Part shown: piece after piece, positions 19,167 to 29,113 of the stretch
Layout of the letters: every line of letters begins with the position of its first letter
How positions within the stretch are numbered: the stretch's first letter is position 1
Assembly (NCBI GenBank): GCA_002841295.1
Contig: PHEU01000008.1
Span: 1-64,000 of the forward strand
Source of the DNA: Actinobacteria bacterium HGW-Actinobacteria-6
GTDB taxonomy: Bacteria > Actinomycetota > Coriobacteriia > Anaerosomatales > Anaerosomataceae
Length of the DNA: 64,000 nucleotides
Direction: 5' to 3'
Translations under genes and position numbers: made by a program
The notes under the pieces: model-generated
Told to the model about the DNA's origin: nothing
What the model saw: only the letters and a program-made list of their open reading frames with translations
Database searches by the model: none

Positions 19167-19590
19167 AGGCATCACGCAACCTGATCTTGCTTTGCTTGCC
19201 TTTGCGCGCGAGATTCGATCCAAAGCCTACGCCCCGTATTCGAATTTCCGAGTCGGAGCCGCGATATTTGCCGGCGGCGAGATATTCCAGGGCGTGAACG
19301 TCGAGAACGCGGCGTTTGGCTCGACCATCTGTGCGGAGCGCGCGGCAGCCATGGCAGCAGTCACGGCCGGCTTCACCGACTTTGACGCGATTGCCGTCGT
19401 CGGCGATTCTGACGCACCGACCGTCCCGTGTGGGGCGTGCAGACAGTTCCTGGCTGAGTTCAATCCGGAGATGCGTGTCATCCTCGGCGGGAAGACCGAC
19501 GCAGTCGAGGTCACCTCGCTCGACGTGCTGCTTCCCGACGCATTCGTGCGCGGCTATCTCGATCAGGACGACAACGAGGACGAAGAATGA
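19159..19590 (+). CDS. cdd: cytidine deaminase
   Basis: 143 aa homotetrameric-type cytidine deaminase converting (deoxy)cytidine to (deoxy)uridine in pyrimidine salvage. Zinc and catalytic residues are in NAAFGSTICAERAA (CAE) and PCGACRQFLAEF (PCxxC). SNFRVGAA substrate motif is at the N-terminus. ATG 19159 lies after GAGAGAGG and overlaps the CNNM gene; the longer open frame from 18976 is overlap. The C-terminus ends in an acidic tail (DQDDNEDEE). It overlaps era by 4 nt. Confidence 0.96.
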   Translation: MTKGITQPDLALLAFAREIRSKAYAPYSNFRVGAAIFAGGEIFQGVNVENAAFGSTICAERAAAMAAVTAGFTDFDAIAVVGDSDAPTVPCGACRQFLAEFNPEMRVILGGKTDAVEVTSLDVLLPDAFVRGYLDQDDNEDEE

Positions 19591-20501
19591 CCGAACCTAC
19601 ATACGAGGTCGTGAAGAGCGGCTTCGTTGCGCTTGTCGGTCGTCCGAACGCTGGCAAGTCAACGCTCGTGAACGCGCTTGTCGGATCGAAGGTCGCCATC
19701 ACCTCGAACACGCCGCAGACCACGCGGCACCGCCTGCGCGCGATCGTCGACCAGGAGGATGCGCAGATCGTCTTCGTCGACACGCCAGGGCTCCACAAGC
19801 CCGAAGATGCGCTCGGTGAGGAGCTCAACCGCTCGGCCATGATGGCGCTCTCTGATGTTGACGTGGCGTGTCTTGTCATCGATGCGTCGCAGCAGATCGG
19901 CCCGGGCGACCGCTGGGTTGCGCATCGCGTGGCCGAGGCTAAGGCCGCTCGCGTGCTCATCCTCACCAAAGTCGATATAGCGCGACCTGAAGAGGTCGAG
20001 AAGCAGCTTGTGGTCGCACGTGGTCTGGCAAAGTTCGATGAAGTCGTGGTCTGCTCGGCACGCGAGGCGTTCAACCTCGATGGTGTCATCGCCGCGGTGA
20101 AATCGCACCTGCCCGACGGCCCGCGCTATTTCCCGCGCGACATGCCGACCGACCAGTCCGTCGTGGTCATGCTTGCGGAGTTCATCCGCGAGCGCGTCTT
20201 GCACAACACCCGCGATGAGGTTCCGCATGCCGTCGGCGTGGTCATCGAGGACATGAAGTACTCCAAGAAGTCAGACACGACCACGATAATGGCGATCATC
20301 TTCGTTGAACGTGAGTCTCAGAAGGGCATCATCGTCGGTAAGAGCGGCGATATGATCCGCAAGATCGGTACCGATGCGCGCGTGGATCTTGAGCGGCTTC
20401 TCGGCACGAAGGTCTATCTTGACCTGCGAGTGAAGGTGAAGAAGGACTGGCGCCGGGACGCATCGCAGATCAAGCGCTTCGGTTACGGAGAGGGGCGCTA
20501 G
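19587..20501 (+). CDS. era: GTPase Era, 30S ribosome assembly
   Basis: 304 aa. The N-terminal GTPase domain has G1 GRPNAGKST, G2 TTRHRL, G3 DTPGLH and G4 TKVD; the C-terminal KH domain (about 200-300) includes GIIVGKSGDMIRKIG, which binds the 3' end of 16S rRNA. The ATG overlaps cdd by 4 nt (ATGA), indicating coupling. Era, YbeY and RNA-related PhoH in the same run fit ribosome maturation. Confidence 0.98.
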   Translation: MTEPTYEVVKSGFVALVGRPNAGKSTLVNALVGSKVAITSNTPQTTRHRLRAIVDQEDAQIVFVDTPGLHKPEDALGEELNRSAMMALSDVDVACLVIDASQQIGPGDRWVAHRVAEAKAARVLILTKVDIARPEEVEKQLVVARGLAKFDEVVVCSAREAFNLDGVIAAVKSHLPDGPRYFPRDMPTDQSVVVMLAEFIRERVLHNTRDEVPHAVGVVIEDMKYSKKSDTTTIMAIIFVERESQKGIIVGKSGDMIRKIGTDARVDLERLLGTKVYLDLRVKVKKDWRRDASQIKRFGYGEGR

Positions 20502-20502
20502 C

Positions 20503-21195
20503 ATGGCGATCGACCGCGCGGCACTAGCCGCATCCATCGACCAGACGCTGCTCAAGCCAACGGTGGGCTTCAAGGCGGCCGCCGAGTGGATCGAGCAAAG
20601 CTCGCAGCTGGGGTTCGCCTCGCTGTGCGTTTCGCCGTTCCTGGTGCCGGTGACCACACAGCTGCTCTCCGGGACCAGCACAAAGGTGTGCTCGGTCTGC
20701 GGATTCCCGCTCGGCTATTCGATGACCGAGAGCAAGGCCGAGGAGGCCACGCATCTCGTGAACCTCGGTTGCCAAGAGGTCGACATGGTGATGAACGTCG
20801 CCGCGCTCCTTGAGAGCGAGGATGCATTCGTGAAGGATGACATCGCTGCAGTTGTCGCCGCCGTCCGTGACGCCTCGCGTGGCACCGGGCTGGTCAAAGT
20901 CATCCTTGAGACCGGGTACCTCAGCGATGAACAGATCGTGCGCGCGAGCCGCATAGCTGTGGCTGCCGGTGCCGACTTTGTGAAGACATCCACCGGGTTC
21001 GGGCCGAGAGGCGCAAGCGTCGAGGACGTCCGCGCCATGCGGAGCACCGTGGGTCCAGATATCGGCGTGAAGGCGGCCGGCGGCATTCGTGACCTGGATG
21101 CGGCGCTGGCGATGATCGAGGCGGGTGCGAACCGCATCGGTTCTTCGGCGGGCATCGAGATCCTCGCTGCCTTCGACGCACGGAGCGGCGAGTAA
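20503..21195 (+). CDS. deoC: deoxyribose-phosphate aldolase
   Basis: 230 aa class I aldolase cleaving 2-deoxyribose-5-phosphate to glyceraldehyde-3-phosphate and acetaldehyde. The Schiff-base lysine is in FVKTSTGFG and the assisting lysine in GVKAAGGIRDLD; DMVMNVAALLES and KVILETGYL are family motifs. It starts two bases after the era stop. Together with cdd it completes a small deoxynucleoside salvage set. deoC between era and recO is not part of the usual Bacillus order. Confidence 0.97.
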   Translation: MAIDRAALAASIDQTLLKPTVGFKAAAEWIEQSSQLGFASLCVSPFLVPVTTQLLSGTSTKVCSVCGFPLGYSMTESKAEEATHLVNLGCQEVDMVMNVAALLESEDAFVKDDIAAVVAAVRDASRGTGLVKVILETGYLSDEQIVRASRIAVAAGADFVKTSTGFGPRGASVEDVRAMRSTVGPDIGVKAAGGIRDLDAALAMIEAGANRIGSSAGIEILAAFDARSGE

Positions 21196-21199
21196 CGCT

Positions 21200-21952
21200 G
21201 TGGGGACAGCGTACCGCGTGCGGGCGCTCGCGCTTCGCAAGACCAAGCTCGGCGAGTCCGATCTCATCGTGACGCTGCTTGCCGCTGACGGCTGCCAGAT
21301 ACGCGCCGTCGCGAAGGGCGCGCGCAAGACCAAGTCCCGCTTCGGGGCGCGCCTCGAGCCGTTCTCGGTGGCGGATCTCATGCTCTCCCCGGGTCGTTCG
21401 CTGGAGATCATAACCGAGGCCGAGACGGTCACGAGTCACGATGCGCTCAGGAGCGACTACGACCGCCTTCGCGCGGCATCCGTGGTCGCTGACTTCCTCG
21501 ACAAGGTCTCGGTTGAATGCCAGGCCGAGGAGCGCACCTTCGCGCTGGCAACCACGACGCTTGATGTCATGGAGCGCTCGGAGATCGAGCTCCTGCCGGC
21601 AGTCGTCACCGCATTCCTCATCAAAGGGATGGCGATGCAGGGGTACCGCCCCCAGCTGTCCTCATGCGCCATGTGTGCCGCAGCTACCGACGTTCACGAC
21701 GTGCGGTTCTCCCTCTCTGCAGGCGGCGTTGTCTGCCTTGCATGTGGCGGCGCTGATGTCTCGGCGATGTCGGTGGCGGCCGACATGCCTGTGATCCTCG
21801 ACGCGCTCGTACGCGCGAAGCTTGCCGACGTTGCGGCTCTCGGCATACCGGCCCCGGCTATCACCGATGCGCTGCGCCTCGTTGGCGCGTTCGTCGTGTA
21901 TCACGTGCCGGCGCGCATGAAAGCGCTCGACGCATATCTTCGGGGTGCGTAG
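21200..21952 (+). CDS. recO: DNA repair protein RecO
   Basis: 250 aa from GTG 21200, four bases after the deoC stop. The longer frame from 21125 overlaps deoC. RecO mediates RecA loading and strand annealing in the RecFOR pathway. An N-terminal OB fold (about 1-80; ALALRKTKLGESDLIVTLL, GARKTKSRFG) is followed by a helical domain with a zinc site formed by CAMC and CLAC (spaced by about 18 residues). Confidence 0.94.
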   Translation: MGTAYRVRALALRKTKLGESDLIVTLLAADGCQIRAVAKGARKTKSRFGARLEPFSVADLMLSPGRSLEIITEAETVTSHDALRSDYDRLRAASVVADFLDKVSVECQAEERTFALATTTLDVMERSEIELLPAVVTAFLIKGMAMQGYRPQLSSCAMCAAATDVHDVRFSLSAGGVVCLACGGADVSAMSVAADMPVILDALVRAKLADVAALGIPAPAITDALRLVGAFVVYHVPARMKALDAYLRGA

Positions 21953-22063
21953 GAGTCAGTGAAATCGCGACCCTGACATAGGGACGGCGCGACGCCTGTT
22001 GTACACTATCTGGCACACAAGTTTCACCCGCTGTGACCGCAACTATGCGAGGGGCATCGCTTC

Positions 22064-22948
22064 ATGAGCGCACTAACCTTCCAGGACATGATCCTGGCGC
22101 TGTCGCGTTATTGGGCCGATCAGGGCTGCGTGGTCTTGCAGCCGTACGACATGGAGGTCGGCGCCGGTACCTTCCACCCTGCCACGACGCTTCGTGCTCT
22201 TGGCCCGGACGCGTGGCGCACGGCGTACGTGCAGCCGTCGCGCCGCCCAACCGACGGCCGTTACGGTGAGAACCCGAACCGCCTGCAGCACTACTACCAG
22301 TTCCAGGTGATTCTCAAGCCGAGCCCGGACGACGTGCTCGACCTGTACTTCGGCTCGCTTCGCGCCATCGGTATCGAGCCTGCCGAGCACGACATGCGCC
22401 TCGTGGAAGACGACTGGGAGTCGCCAACGCTCGGCGCATGGGGCCTCGGGTGGGAAGTGTGGCTCAACGGCATGGAAGTAACACAATTCACATACTTCCA
22501 GCAGGTCGGCGGCATCGAATGCCGTCCGATACCCGCAGAGATCACGTACGGCCTGGAGCGCCTCGCGATGTACATCCAGGGTGTGAACAGCGTCTACGAC
22601 CTCATCTGGTCCGAGGGTCCCGACGGGCTCAAGTTCACCTACGGCGACGTCTTCTTGCGCAACGAGCAGCAGTACTCGGCATATAACTTCGAGACCGCGA
22701 ACGTCGATATGCTCCTCGGCCTATTCTCCACGTATGAGGCCGAGTGCAAACGCACGCTTGAGGCGGGGTTGGTCTTGCCGGCGTACGACTTCGTGCTCAA
22801 GTGCTCCCACGCATTCAACCTGCTCGATGCTCGCGGCGCGATCGCAGTGACCGAGCGCACCGGCTACATCCTGCGTGTTCGCTCGCTCGCCAAGGCCTGC
22901 TGCGAAGCGTACTACGCACTGGTGACCGAAGGGGGCGATGCCCTGTGA
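22064..22948 (+). CDS. glyQ: glycyl-tRNA synthetase alpha subunit
   Basis: 294 aa catalytic subunit of the alpha2-beta2 bacterial GlyRS. It begins with the family signature [20 protein letters not shown] and contains [10 protein letters not shown]-like and [19 protein letters not shown] motifs. The 111-bp gap upstream is too short for a T-box leader and no T-box sequence was seen. The gene overlaps glyS by 4 nt. Many Actinobacteria use the single-chain GlyRS, so the split enzyme is informative about lineage. Confidence 0.98.
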   Translation: MSALTFQDMILALSRYWADQGCVVLQPYDMEVGAGTFHPATTLRALGPDAWRTAYVQPSRRPTDGRYGENPNRLQHYYQFQVILKPSPDDVLDLYFGSLRAIGIEPAEHDMRLVEDDWESPTLGAWGLGWEVWLNGMEVTQFTYFQQVGGIECRPIPAEITYGLERLAMYIQGVNSVYDLIWSEGPDGLKFTYGDVFLRNEQQYSAYNFETANVDMLLGLFSTYEAECKRTLEAGLVLPAYDFVLKCSHAFNLLDARGAIAVTERTGYILRVRSLAKACCEAYYALVTEGGDAL

Positions 22949-25017
22949 GCCGCGACCTCATCTTTGAGATCGGTTCCGAGGAGATCCCCTCGGCTCCACT
23001 GTATTCCGCGATCACGCAGCTCAAGGAGCGCGCCGAGAAGGCATTTGCCGACGCGCACCTCGAGTACGGCACCATCACCGTGTACGGATCGCCCCGGCGA
23101 CTCGCTCTGTCGGTGACCGATCTTGCCGAGCAGCAGCAGGACGTGACGCTTCGGCACAAGGGTCCCGCGTCCAAAGCGGCCTTCGATGCCGAGGGTAACC
23201 CCACGAAAGCCGCTGAGGGTTTCGCCCGCGGCAAGGGCCTCGCCGTAACTGACCTGACGATCGAAGACGTCGAAGGCGGTTCGTACGTCTTCGCCATCGT
23301 CGAGCGCAAGGGTATGCCTGCAACCTCCGTCCTGCCCGATATCCTGAGCGGGCTCATCGGCGGTCTCGACTGGCCGAAGTCAATGCGGTGGGGAAGCGGC
23401 AGCGCCAAGTTCATTCGCCCGGTTCGCTCGATCGTTGCGCTCTTCGGCGACGAGGTCGTGCCGGTCGAGTACGCGGGTGTGACGGCCGGGCGCGTGAGCG
23501 CAGGACACCGGTTCCTCGGCGGTCCTGTTGAGATCATGTCGGCAGGAACGTACGTGGAGTCGCTCATCGACGGCAAGGTCATGGCGAACCAGGACGCTCG
23601 TGCCAGCGCGATCGCTGCCGGTATCGACGCGGCTGCTGCCGAGCGTGGCGGGCGTGCGGTCGTGCCCGAGAAGACGTTCGCGGAGGTCGTGAACCTCGTT
23701 GAGTGGCCGACTGTTGGCGTTGGGCACTTTGATGAGGCGTTCCTCGATGTGCCGCGCGAGGTGCTTGAAGAGGCGATGGAGTCACATCAGCGGTACTTCC
23801 CGATCGAGCGCGCTGATGGCGCCCTCTCGCCGTACTTCATCGTCGTCCACAACGGTGAGCCCACTCGAACAGACGCCATCATCGCGGGCCACGAGCGCGT
23901 TATCCGTGCCCGTCTCGCAGACGCCGCATTCTTCTACACCGAGGACCTCAAGCACCCGCTCGAGGCGTATGTCGATCGTCTCGGCGTGATCGTCTTCCAG
24001 GAGAAGCTCGGTTCGCTCGGCGATAAGGTCGTGCGGATTGAGGCGCTTGCACGCGCACTTGCCGCACAGGCCGGAGCGTCCCCCGACGACGAGGCGTACG
24101 CGGTTCGTGCCGCACACCTCGCCAAGGCCGATCTCGTGACGCACGCGGTCGTCGAGTTCACGTCGCTCCAGGGCGTCATGGGTCGCTACTACGCGCTCGC
24201 GTCCGGTGAGGTAGAGGGTGTGGCCGAGGCGATTCTCGATCACTATCGCCCGCGTTTTGCCGGTGACACGTTGCCGTCATCGCTTGCGGGCAAGCTGGTC
24301 TCGGCAGCCGACAAGTTCGACACCATCGCGGGTATCTTCGCGATCGGGCAGGCGCCGACCGGCTCGGCAGACCCATACGCGCTCAGGCGCTTCGCCATCG
24401 GCATCATCACGATGATGGTCGATGGTGGACTCAATATCACCTTCGATGAGTCGATCGCATCCGCGCTGGCGGGTTACACAGATGTGCTGCCAGCGCTTGA
24501 CGTCGAGAAGGTCGGTTCGGAGATCAAAGCGTTCTTCCTCGGCAGGCTTGAGGGCATGCTGCGCGATCGCGGTCATGCGTACGACACGGTTGCAGCCGTT
24601 CTGGCCACGGTTGGTGATGATCCCGCGGGTGCGCTTGCGCGTGCCGAGGCACTCACAGCTGTTCGCGCCGAGGCAGACGCCATCGAGGACCTCTCCGTTG
24701 CATTTGCGCGTGCGAGCAAGCTCGGTAAGCCTGAGCTTGGATGCGAGGCAGACACCGCGCTCATGGGTGAGGTCGAGGCTGCACTCTCATCGGCGCTTGA
24801 AGTGGCCGAGAGCGCGGCTCGCGAGGCCATGCAGCTCGAAGACTACGCTGGCGCCCTGCGGGTGCTCGCAGAGCTCAGGCCGCAGATTGATGCTTTCTTT
24901 GACGGTGTGCTCGTCATGGATCCCGACGAGGCCGTGCGCACGATGCGCCTGCAACTACTCAACAGGTTTGTGACGCTCTTTGCCTCATTTGCCGACTTCG
25001 GTGCGCTGGCAGGGTGA
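22945..25017 (+). CDS. glyS: glycyl-tRNA synthetase beta subunit
   Basis: 690 aa from GTG 22945 overlapping glyQ by GTGA; an upstream extension to 22801 lies over glyQ. The N-terminus [17 protein letters not shown] is the family hallmark. HD-like and anticodon-binding regions follow ([28 protein letters not shown]). It recognises tRNA-Gly and is required for activity of the alpha subunit. The stop overlaps ppsR by 4 nt. Confidence 0.98.
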   Translation: MSRDLIFEIGSEEIPSAPLYSAITQLKERAEKAFADAHLEYGTITVYGSPRRLALSVTDLAEQQQDVTLRHKGPASKAAFDAEGNPTKAAEGFARGKGLAVTDLTIEDVEGGSYVFAIVERKGMPATSVLPDILSGLIGGLDWPKSMRWGSGSAKFIRPVRSIVALFGDEVVPVEYAGVTAGRVSAGHRFLGGPVEIMSAGTYVESLIDGKVMANQDARASAIAAGIDAAAAERGGRAVVPEKTFAEVVNLVEWPTVGVGHFDEAFLDVPREVLEEAMESHQRYFPIERADGALSPYFIVVHNGEPTRTDAIIAGHERVIRARLADAAFFYTEDLKHPLEAYVDRLGVIVFQEKLGSLGDKVVRIEALARALAAQAGASPDDEAYAVRAAHLAKADLVTHAVVEFTSLQGVMGRYYALASGEVEGVAEAILDHYRPRFAGDTLPSSLAGKLVSAADKFDTIAGIFAIGQAPTGSADPYALRRFAIGIITMMVDGGLNITFDESIASALAGYTDVLPALDVEKVGSEIKAFFLGRLEGMLRDRGHAYDTVAAVLATVGDDPAGALARAEALTAVRAEADAIEDLSVAFARASKLGKPELGCEADTALMGEVEAALSSALEVAESAAREAMQLEDYAGALRVLAELRPQIDAFFDGVLVMDPDEAVRTMRLQLLNRFVTLFASFADFGALAG

Positions 25018-25835
25018 TGAAGGTGGCCGGACCGCTTACCGTACATGTTCTCTCGGATTCCCTGGGCGAAACGGGGGAGACAGTCGCGCGAGCCGCAGTG
25101 GCTCAGTTCGACAGCGAGGCGTTCCGCATCGAGCGGTTGCCGAAAGTCTCGACTCCCGAGGAGTTGCATGCGGCAGTCAAGTCGCATTGCGGGTCGGATT
25201 GCATATTCTTCTATACCTTCGTGAACGACGCCCTTCGCAGCGAGATGTCAAAGCTCGCCATGGGCGGCGTGAACGCGGTCGACCTGATCGGCCCGTCGGT
25301 GGAATTGCTCAGGCGTGCCAGTGGTTTCGAACCTACTGGTGAGGCCGGTGCGATCCGCCGAACCGACCAGGATTACTTCGACCGTATCGAGGCGATGGAG
25401 TTTGCGGTTCGTCACGACGACGGGCGCAACACCGAAGGACTCCAGGAAGCTGACATCGTTCTCATCGGTGTATCGCGCACGAGCAAGACGCCGCTTTCAA
25501 TGTATATGGCGTTCAAGGGGTTTCGCGTTGCCAACGTGCCGCTCGCGCCGGGCTCCGCTCCACCCCCCGAGATATTCGAGCTTGACCCGCGCCGCGTGTT
25601 CGGGCTTGTGACGTCGGCCGATATCCTTATGGAGATCCGTACGGCGCGCATGTCTGAGCTTGGCGGATGGATTCCGGGGTATGCGGAGCGCGAGACCGTC
25701 GAGCGCGAGATCGAGGATGCACGCTCCGTGATGAGACGCATCGGATGCCTCGTCATCAGAACCGATGATCGCGCCATCGAAGAGACATCTCGCGAAATCA
25801 TCGCTCACCTGCAAGGCTACGAAACGCACGATTAG
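25014..25835 (+). CDS. ppsR: pyruvate, phosphate dikinase regulatory protein (bifunctional kinase/phosphorylase, DUF299)
   Basis: 273 aa. The family switches PPDK off by ADP-dependent phosphorylation of an active-site threonine and on by Pi-dependent dephosphorylation. The P-loop-like motif GVSRTSKTPLSMY is present, with the N-terminal VLSDSLGETGETVARAA and RRTDQDYFDRIEAMEF. It overlaps glyS and sits 117 bp upstream of ppdK, its expected target. Bacillus YqfL occupies the same place. Confidence 0.96.
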   Translation: MMKVAGPLTVHVLSDSLGETGETVARAAVAQFDSEAFRIERLPKVSTPEELHAAVKSHCGSDCIFFYTFVNDALRSEMSKLAMGGVNAVDLIGPSVELLRRASGFEPTGEAGAIRRTDQDYFDRIEAMEFAVRHDDGRNTEGLQEADIVLIGVSRTSKTPLSMYMAFKGFRVANVPLAPGSAPPPEIFELDPRRVFGLVTSADILMEIRTARMSELGGWIPGYAERETVEREIEDARSVMRRIGCLVIRTDDRAIEETSREIIAHLQGYETHD

Positions 25836-25885
25836 GCACGTCACGCCCGGTTAACCGCGTTACGTAGAACTGTCATCCATAAGGC

Positions 25886-25916
25886 TTGTCCCGCAACGCC
25901 CGGTTTACGCTATCAT
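25886..25916 (+). promoter_or_regulatory. weak candidate promoter for ppdK
   Basis: TTGTCC (25886-25891) and TATCAT (25911-25916) are separated by 19 nt, in the 117-bp gap before ppdK. The spacing is longer than ideal. Confidence 0.3.
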
Positions 25917-25952
25917 GCTCTCGTCGGTCGCCAGCTGTGAGGGAGAACTGTC

Positions 25953-28670
25953 TTGTCTGACGTCAAGCGCGTATACGCCTTTGGTGGGGGACGTACCGAA
26001 GGCAACAAGAACATGAAGTTCATTCTCGGCGGCAAAGGTGCGAACCTTGCCGAGATGGCCAATATGGGGCTTCCGGTCCCGCCTGGGTTCACAATCACCT
26101 GTCAGGCGTGCATGGAGTATTACAACTCCACACCGCCGGCATTCCCGGCCGGACTTGCCGAAGACATCGACGAGTACATCGCCGAGCTCGAGGGCAAGAT
26201 GGGCAAGCGCCTCGGAGATCCCGCCGATCCGCTGCTTGTCTCGGTCCGCTCAGGCTCTGCTTTCTCGATGCCGGGCATGATGGACACGATTCTCAACCTT
26301 GGCCTCAACGACACCTCGGTTCAGGGTCTCATTCAGCAGACCGGCAACGAGCGTTTCGCATGGGACAGCTACCGCCGCTTCATCCAGATGTTCAGCAAGG
26401 TCGTCTTGGATGTTGACGGTGATCGGTTCGAGAACGCCATCAACAAGATGAAGCTCGACCGTGGTGTGAGAAACGACACCGATCTTGACGCAGCGGACAT
26501 GCGCGCCCTGGTCGATGAGTTCAAGGAGATCGTCTCGGCAGAAGTGAGTGCCGAGGAGTTCCCGATGCTCGCAGTCGGCGGTCGCGTGGTCTTCCCGCAG
26601 ACGGTTTCCCAGCAACTCACGCTCTCGATCGAGGCCGTCTTCAAGAGCTGGAACAACAAGCGCGCCTTCGACTATCGCAAAATGGAGAAGATCGCGGACG
26701 ATATCGGCACCGCGGTCAACGTGCAGACGATGGTCTTCGGCAACAAGGGCGAGACCTCGGCCACGGGCGTCGCGTTTACGCGCAACCCGGCCGACGGCAC
26801 GAACGAGTACTACGGCGACTTCCTCACGAACGCGCAGGGCGAAGACGTCGTTGCCGGTATCCGCAACACCTCGCCGCTCGCCGAGCTGCCCGCTGTCTTC
26901 CCGGAAGCCGGCCGAGAGCTCTATGACATCTTCGAGGTCTTGCAGAACGCGTATCGCGACATGTGCGACATCGAGTTCACCATCGAGCAGGGCACGCTCT
27001 GGATGCTTCAGACCCGCGTCGGCAAGCGCACCGCGCGCGCTGCGCTCAAGATCGCCGTCGATATGGTCGAAGAAGGCATGATCGACCGTGAGGAAGCGGT
27101 GCTCCGCATCGATCCCGCGCAGCTCGATCAGCTCCTGCACCCGCAGTTCGACGTGAACGCCGACTACGACGTCGTCGCCAAGGGCCTGAACGCGAGCCCC
27201 GGTGCAGCCGTTGGAGAGGTCGTCTTCTCGGCAAACGATGCCGAGGCAGCCGCTGCCGAGGGACGCAAAGTCATCCTCGTTCGCTGGGAGACCACGCCCG
27301 ACGACCTGCATGGCATGGTAGCCGCGCAGGGCATCCTCACGTCGCACGGTGGCAAGACGTCGCACGCGGCGGTTGTTGCCCGCGGTATGGGCAAGCCGTG
27401 CGTCTGCGGTGCCGATATGCTCAGAATCGATGCCGAGCACAAGATCGCTCGCATCTCCGGTACCGATGTCGAGCTCAAAGAGGGCGACATCATCTCGATT
27501 GACGGCACGACCGGTAAGGTCGTTCTCGGCGCCGTGTCATTGGTTGAGCCCGAGGTCTTCGACGAGTTCGACACGATCCTCACCTGGGCCGATGAGTTCC
27601 GCACCATGGGTGTTCGCGCAAACGCCGACACGCCTGATGATGCCGCACTCGGCCGCAAGTTCGGTGCCGCCGGCATCGGCCTGTGCCGCACGGAGCACAT
27701 GTTCCTCGGCACGCGTAAGGACATCATCCAGGACTTCATCCTGGCCGATGACCAGCACACGCGCGAAGAGGCTCTCAGCAAGCTCATGAAGGTTCAGACC
27801 GAGGATTACCTCGGCATACTGAGCGCGATGGACGGGCTGCCGGTGACGGTTCGCCTGCTCGATCCGCCGCTCCACGAGTTCCTGGACAGCCCGCGTGAGC
27901 TTGAGGTCGAGATCGTGCGCGATGAGTGCGCCGGTCGTCCGACAGCCGACACCGCTGTGAAGCGTCGCTTGCTCGCGCAGATCGACTCCATGACCGAGAT
28001 GAACCCGATGCTCGGACTCCGTGGGTGCCGTCTCGGCATCATGTTCCCCGAGCTCTATGCGATGCAGGTTCGCGCAATCGCGCACGCGACTGCCGAACTC
28101 ATCGGTGCCGGCAAGAACCCGCGCCCCGAGATCATGATTCCGCTCGTTTCGGTGAAGGCCGAGCTTGATGTACTTCGTGCCGAGAGCGAAGCCGTTATCG
28201 CCGAGGTCATCGCCGCCACAGGTGTCATGCTCGATATCCCGATCGGCACGATGATCGAGCTTCCCCGTGCTGCCATCACCGCAGACGAGATCGGTACGGT
28301 CGCCGACTTCTTCAGCTTCGGCACCAACGACCTCACGCAGACGACGTTCGGCTTCTCGCGCGACGATATCGAGGCGAAGTTCCTGCCGCGGTACCTGGAG
28401 CGCAAGGTGCTCATTCGTAACCCGTTCGAGACCGTCGACTCGGGTGTGGCTGAGCTCGTGCGCATCGGCTGCGAGAAGGGCCGCCAGGCCAATCCGGGCA
28501 TCAAGCTCGGTGTGTGCGGCGAGCACGGTGGGGATCCCGAGAGCGTGAAGATCTTCCACACAATCGGCCTCAACTACGTGAGCTGCTCACCGTACCGGAT
28601 CCCGCTCGCTCGCCTCGCAGCTGCGCAGGCTGCACTGGCCGACAAGGCGGTCGCGTCAGATAATCGCTAA
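25953..28670 (+). CDS. ppdK: pyruvate, phosphate dikinase
   Basis: 905 aa. It interconverts pyruvate + ATP + Pi and PEP + AMP + PPi. N-terminal nucleotide-binding domain (YAFGGG..EGNKNMKFILGGKGANLAEM, RSGSAFSMPGMMDTILNLGLND), swivelling His domain (GGKTSHAAVVARGMGKPCVCG with phospho-His and the regulatory Thr), and C-terminal TIM barrel (GLCRTEHMF, GTNDLTQTTFGFSRDD, GVCGEHGGDPESV). The TTG start at 25953 follows GAGGGAGA. A regulator gene precedes it. PPi made in the PEP direction could feed the pyrophosphatase encoded at 34031. Confidence 0.98.
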   Translation: MSDVKRVYAFGGGRTEGNKNMKFILGGKGANLAEMANMGLPVPPGFTITCQACMEYYNSTPPAFPAGLAEDIDEYIAELEGKMGKRLGDPADPLLVSVRSGSAFSMPGMMDTILNLGLNDTSVQGLIQQTGNERFAWDSYRRFIQMFSKVVLDVDGDRFENAINKMKLDRGVRNDTDLDAADMRALVDEFKEIVSAEVSAEEFPMLAVGGRVVFPQTVSQQLTLSIEAVFKSWNNKRAFDYRKMEKIADDIGTAVNVQTMVFGNKGETSATGVAFTRNPADGTNEYYGDFLTNAQGEDVVAGIRNTSPLAELPAVFPEAGRELYDIFEVLQNAYRDMCDIEFTIEQGTLWMLQTRVGKRTARAALKIAVDMVEEGMIDREEAVLRIDPAQLDQLLHPQFDVNADYDVVAKGLNASPGAAVGEVVFSANDAEAAAAEGRKVILVRWETTPDDLHGMVAAQGILTSHGGKTSHAAVVARGMGKPCVCGADMLRIDAEHKIARISGTDVELKEGDIISIDGTTGKVVLGAVSLVEPEVFDEFDTILTWADEFRTMGVRANADTPDDAALGRKFGAAGIGLCRTEHMFLGTRKDIIQDFILADDQHTREEALSKLMKVQTEDYLGILSAMDGLPVTVRLLDPPLHEFLDSPRELEVEIVRDECAGRPTADTAVKRRLLAQIDSMTEMNPMLGLRGCRLGIMFPELYAMQVRAIAHATAELIGAGKNPRPEIMIPLVSVKAELDVLRAESEAVIAEVIAATGVMLDIPIGTMIELPRAAITADEIGTVADFFSFGTNDLTQTTFGFSRDDIEAKFLPRYLERKVLIRNPFETVDSGVAELVRIGCEKGRQANPGIKLGVCGEHGGDPESVKIFHTIGLNYVSCSPYRIPLARLAAAQAALADKAVASDNR

Positions 28671-28694
28671 TTCCAGCATCTCCCTAGCGTTTAT

Positions 28695-28728
28695 GCGTGC
28701 CTCCGGCGATACTTCGTAGGAGGCACGC
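28695..28728 (+). repeat. 10-bp perfect inverted repeat after ppdK
   Basis: GCGTGCCTCC (28695-28704) and GGAGGCACGC (28719-28728) can form a 10-bp stem with a 14-nt loop, 24 bp after the ppdK stop. No T-run follows, so it is either a Rho-independent-like RNA stabiliser or attenuator, or an operator for the next gene, rather than a classic terminator. Confidence 0.55.
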
Positions 28729-28746
28729 AACGCGTTAGGGGCCTGA

Positions 28747-29100
28747 ATGGCGAGCAGGACCAAACTTTACCAGCGAGCACAATCACCGCTTATCCAGGGT
28801 CGCTCCAAGCGTGAGCGTCCGTTTTGGCAGCCGCTGCTCCTGGCGTTTGCGGCGGCCATGTTCCTGCCGCTCTTTGTGTGGTGGCTCATCACGATGATTG
28901 CAGGAGCTCAGCCCGGAGAGGCGATTGCTCTCCTCGGCGCTGACTTCGTCACCATCCTCGCGCCCATGCTCCCCGGTGCGCTCGTTGGCAGCTACGTTGG
29001 CGTCTGGGGCGCTCGTCAGTGGGCGAGCCGTCGCGCGTGGCTCGTCGGTGCGCTGATGGGTGCCGTTCTTGGCGGAGCTGGCCTGTTACTGTTCGGCTGA
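28747..29100 (+). CDS. small membrane protein of unknown function
   Basis: 117 aa. A basic N-terminus (about residues 1-26, with SKRERPFW) precedes three hydrophobic segments at about 28-50, 60-84 and 97-116; the last two are Gly/Ala-rich (GALVGSYVGVWGARQW, GALMGAVLGGAGLLLFG). AGGGG is at 28736-28740. Codon use matches neighbours and it lies in line between ppdK and dgt, so it is probably real. Not recognised as a named family. Confidence 0.7.
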   Translation: MASRTKLYQRAQSPLIQGRSKRERPFWQPLLLAFAAAMFLPLFVWWLITMIAGAQPGEAIALLGADFVTILAPMLPGALVGSYVGVWGARQWASRRAWLVGALMGAVLGGAGLLLFG

Positions 29101-29113
29101 TCGGGGAGCACAC

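Noticed and set aside
21953-22063. T-box leader before glyQ
   Set aside because: The gap is only 111 bp and has no T-box core or terminator hairpin.
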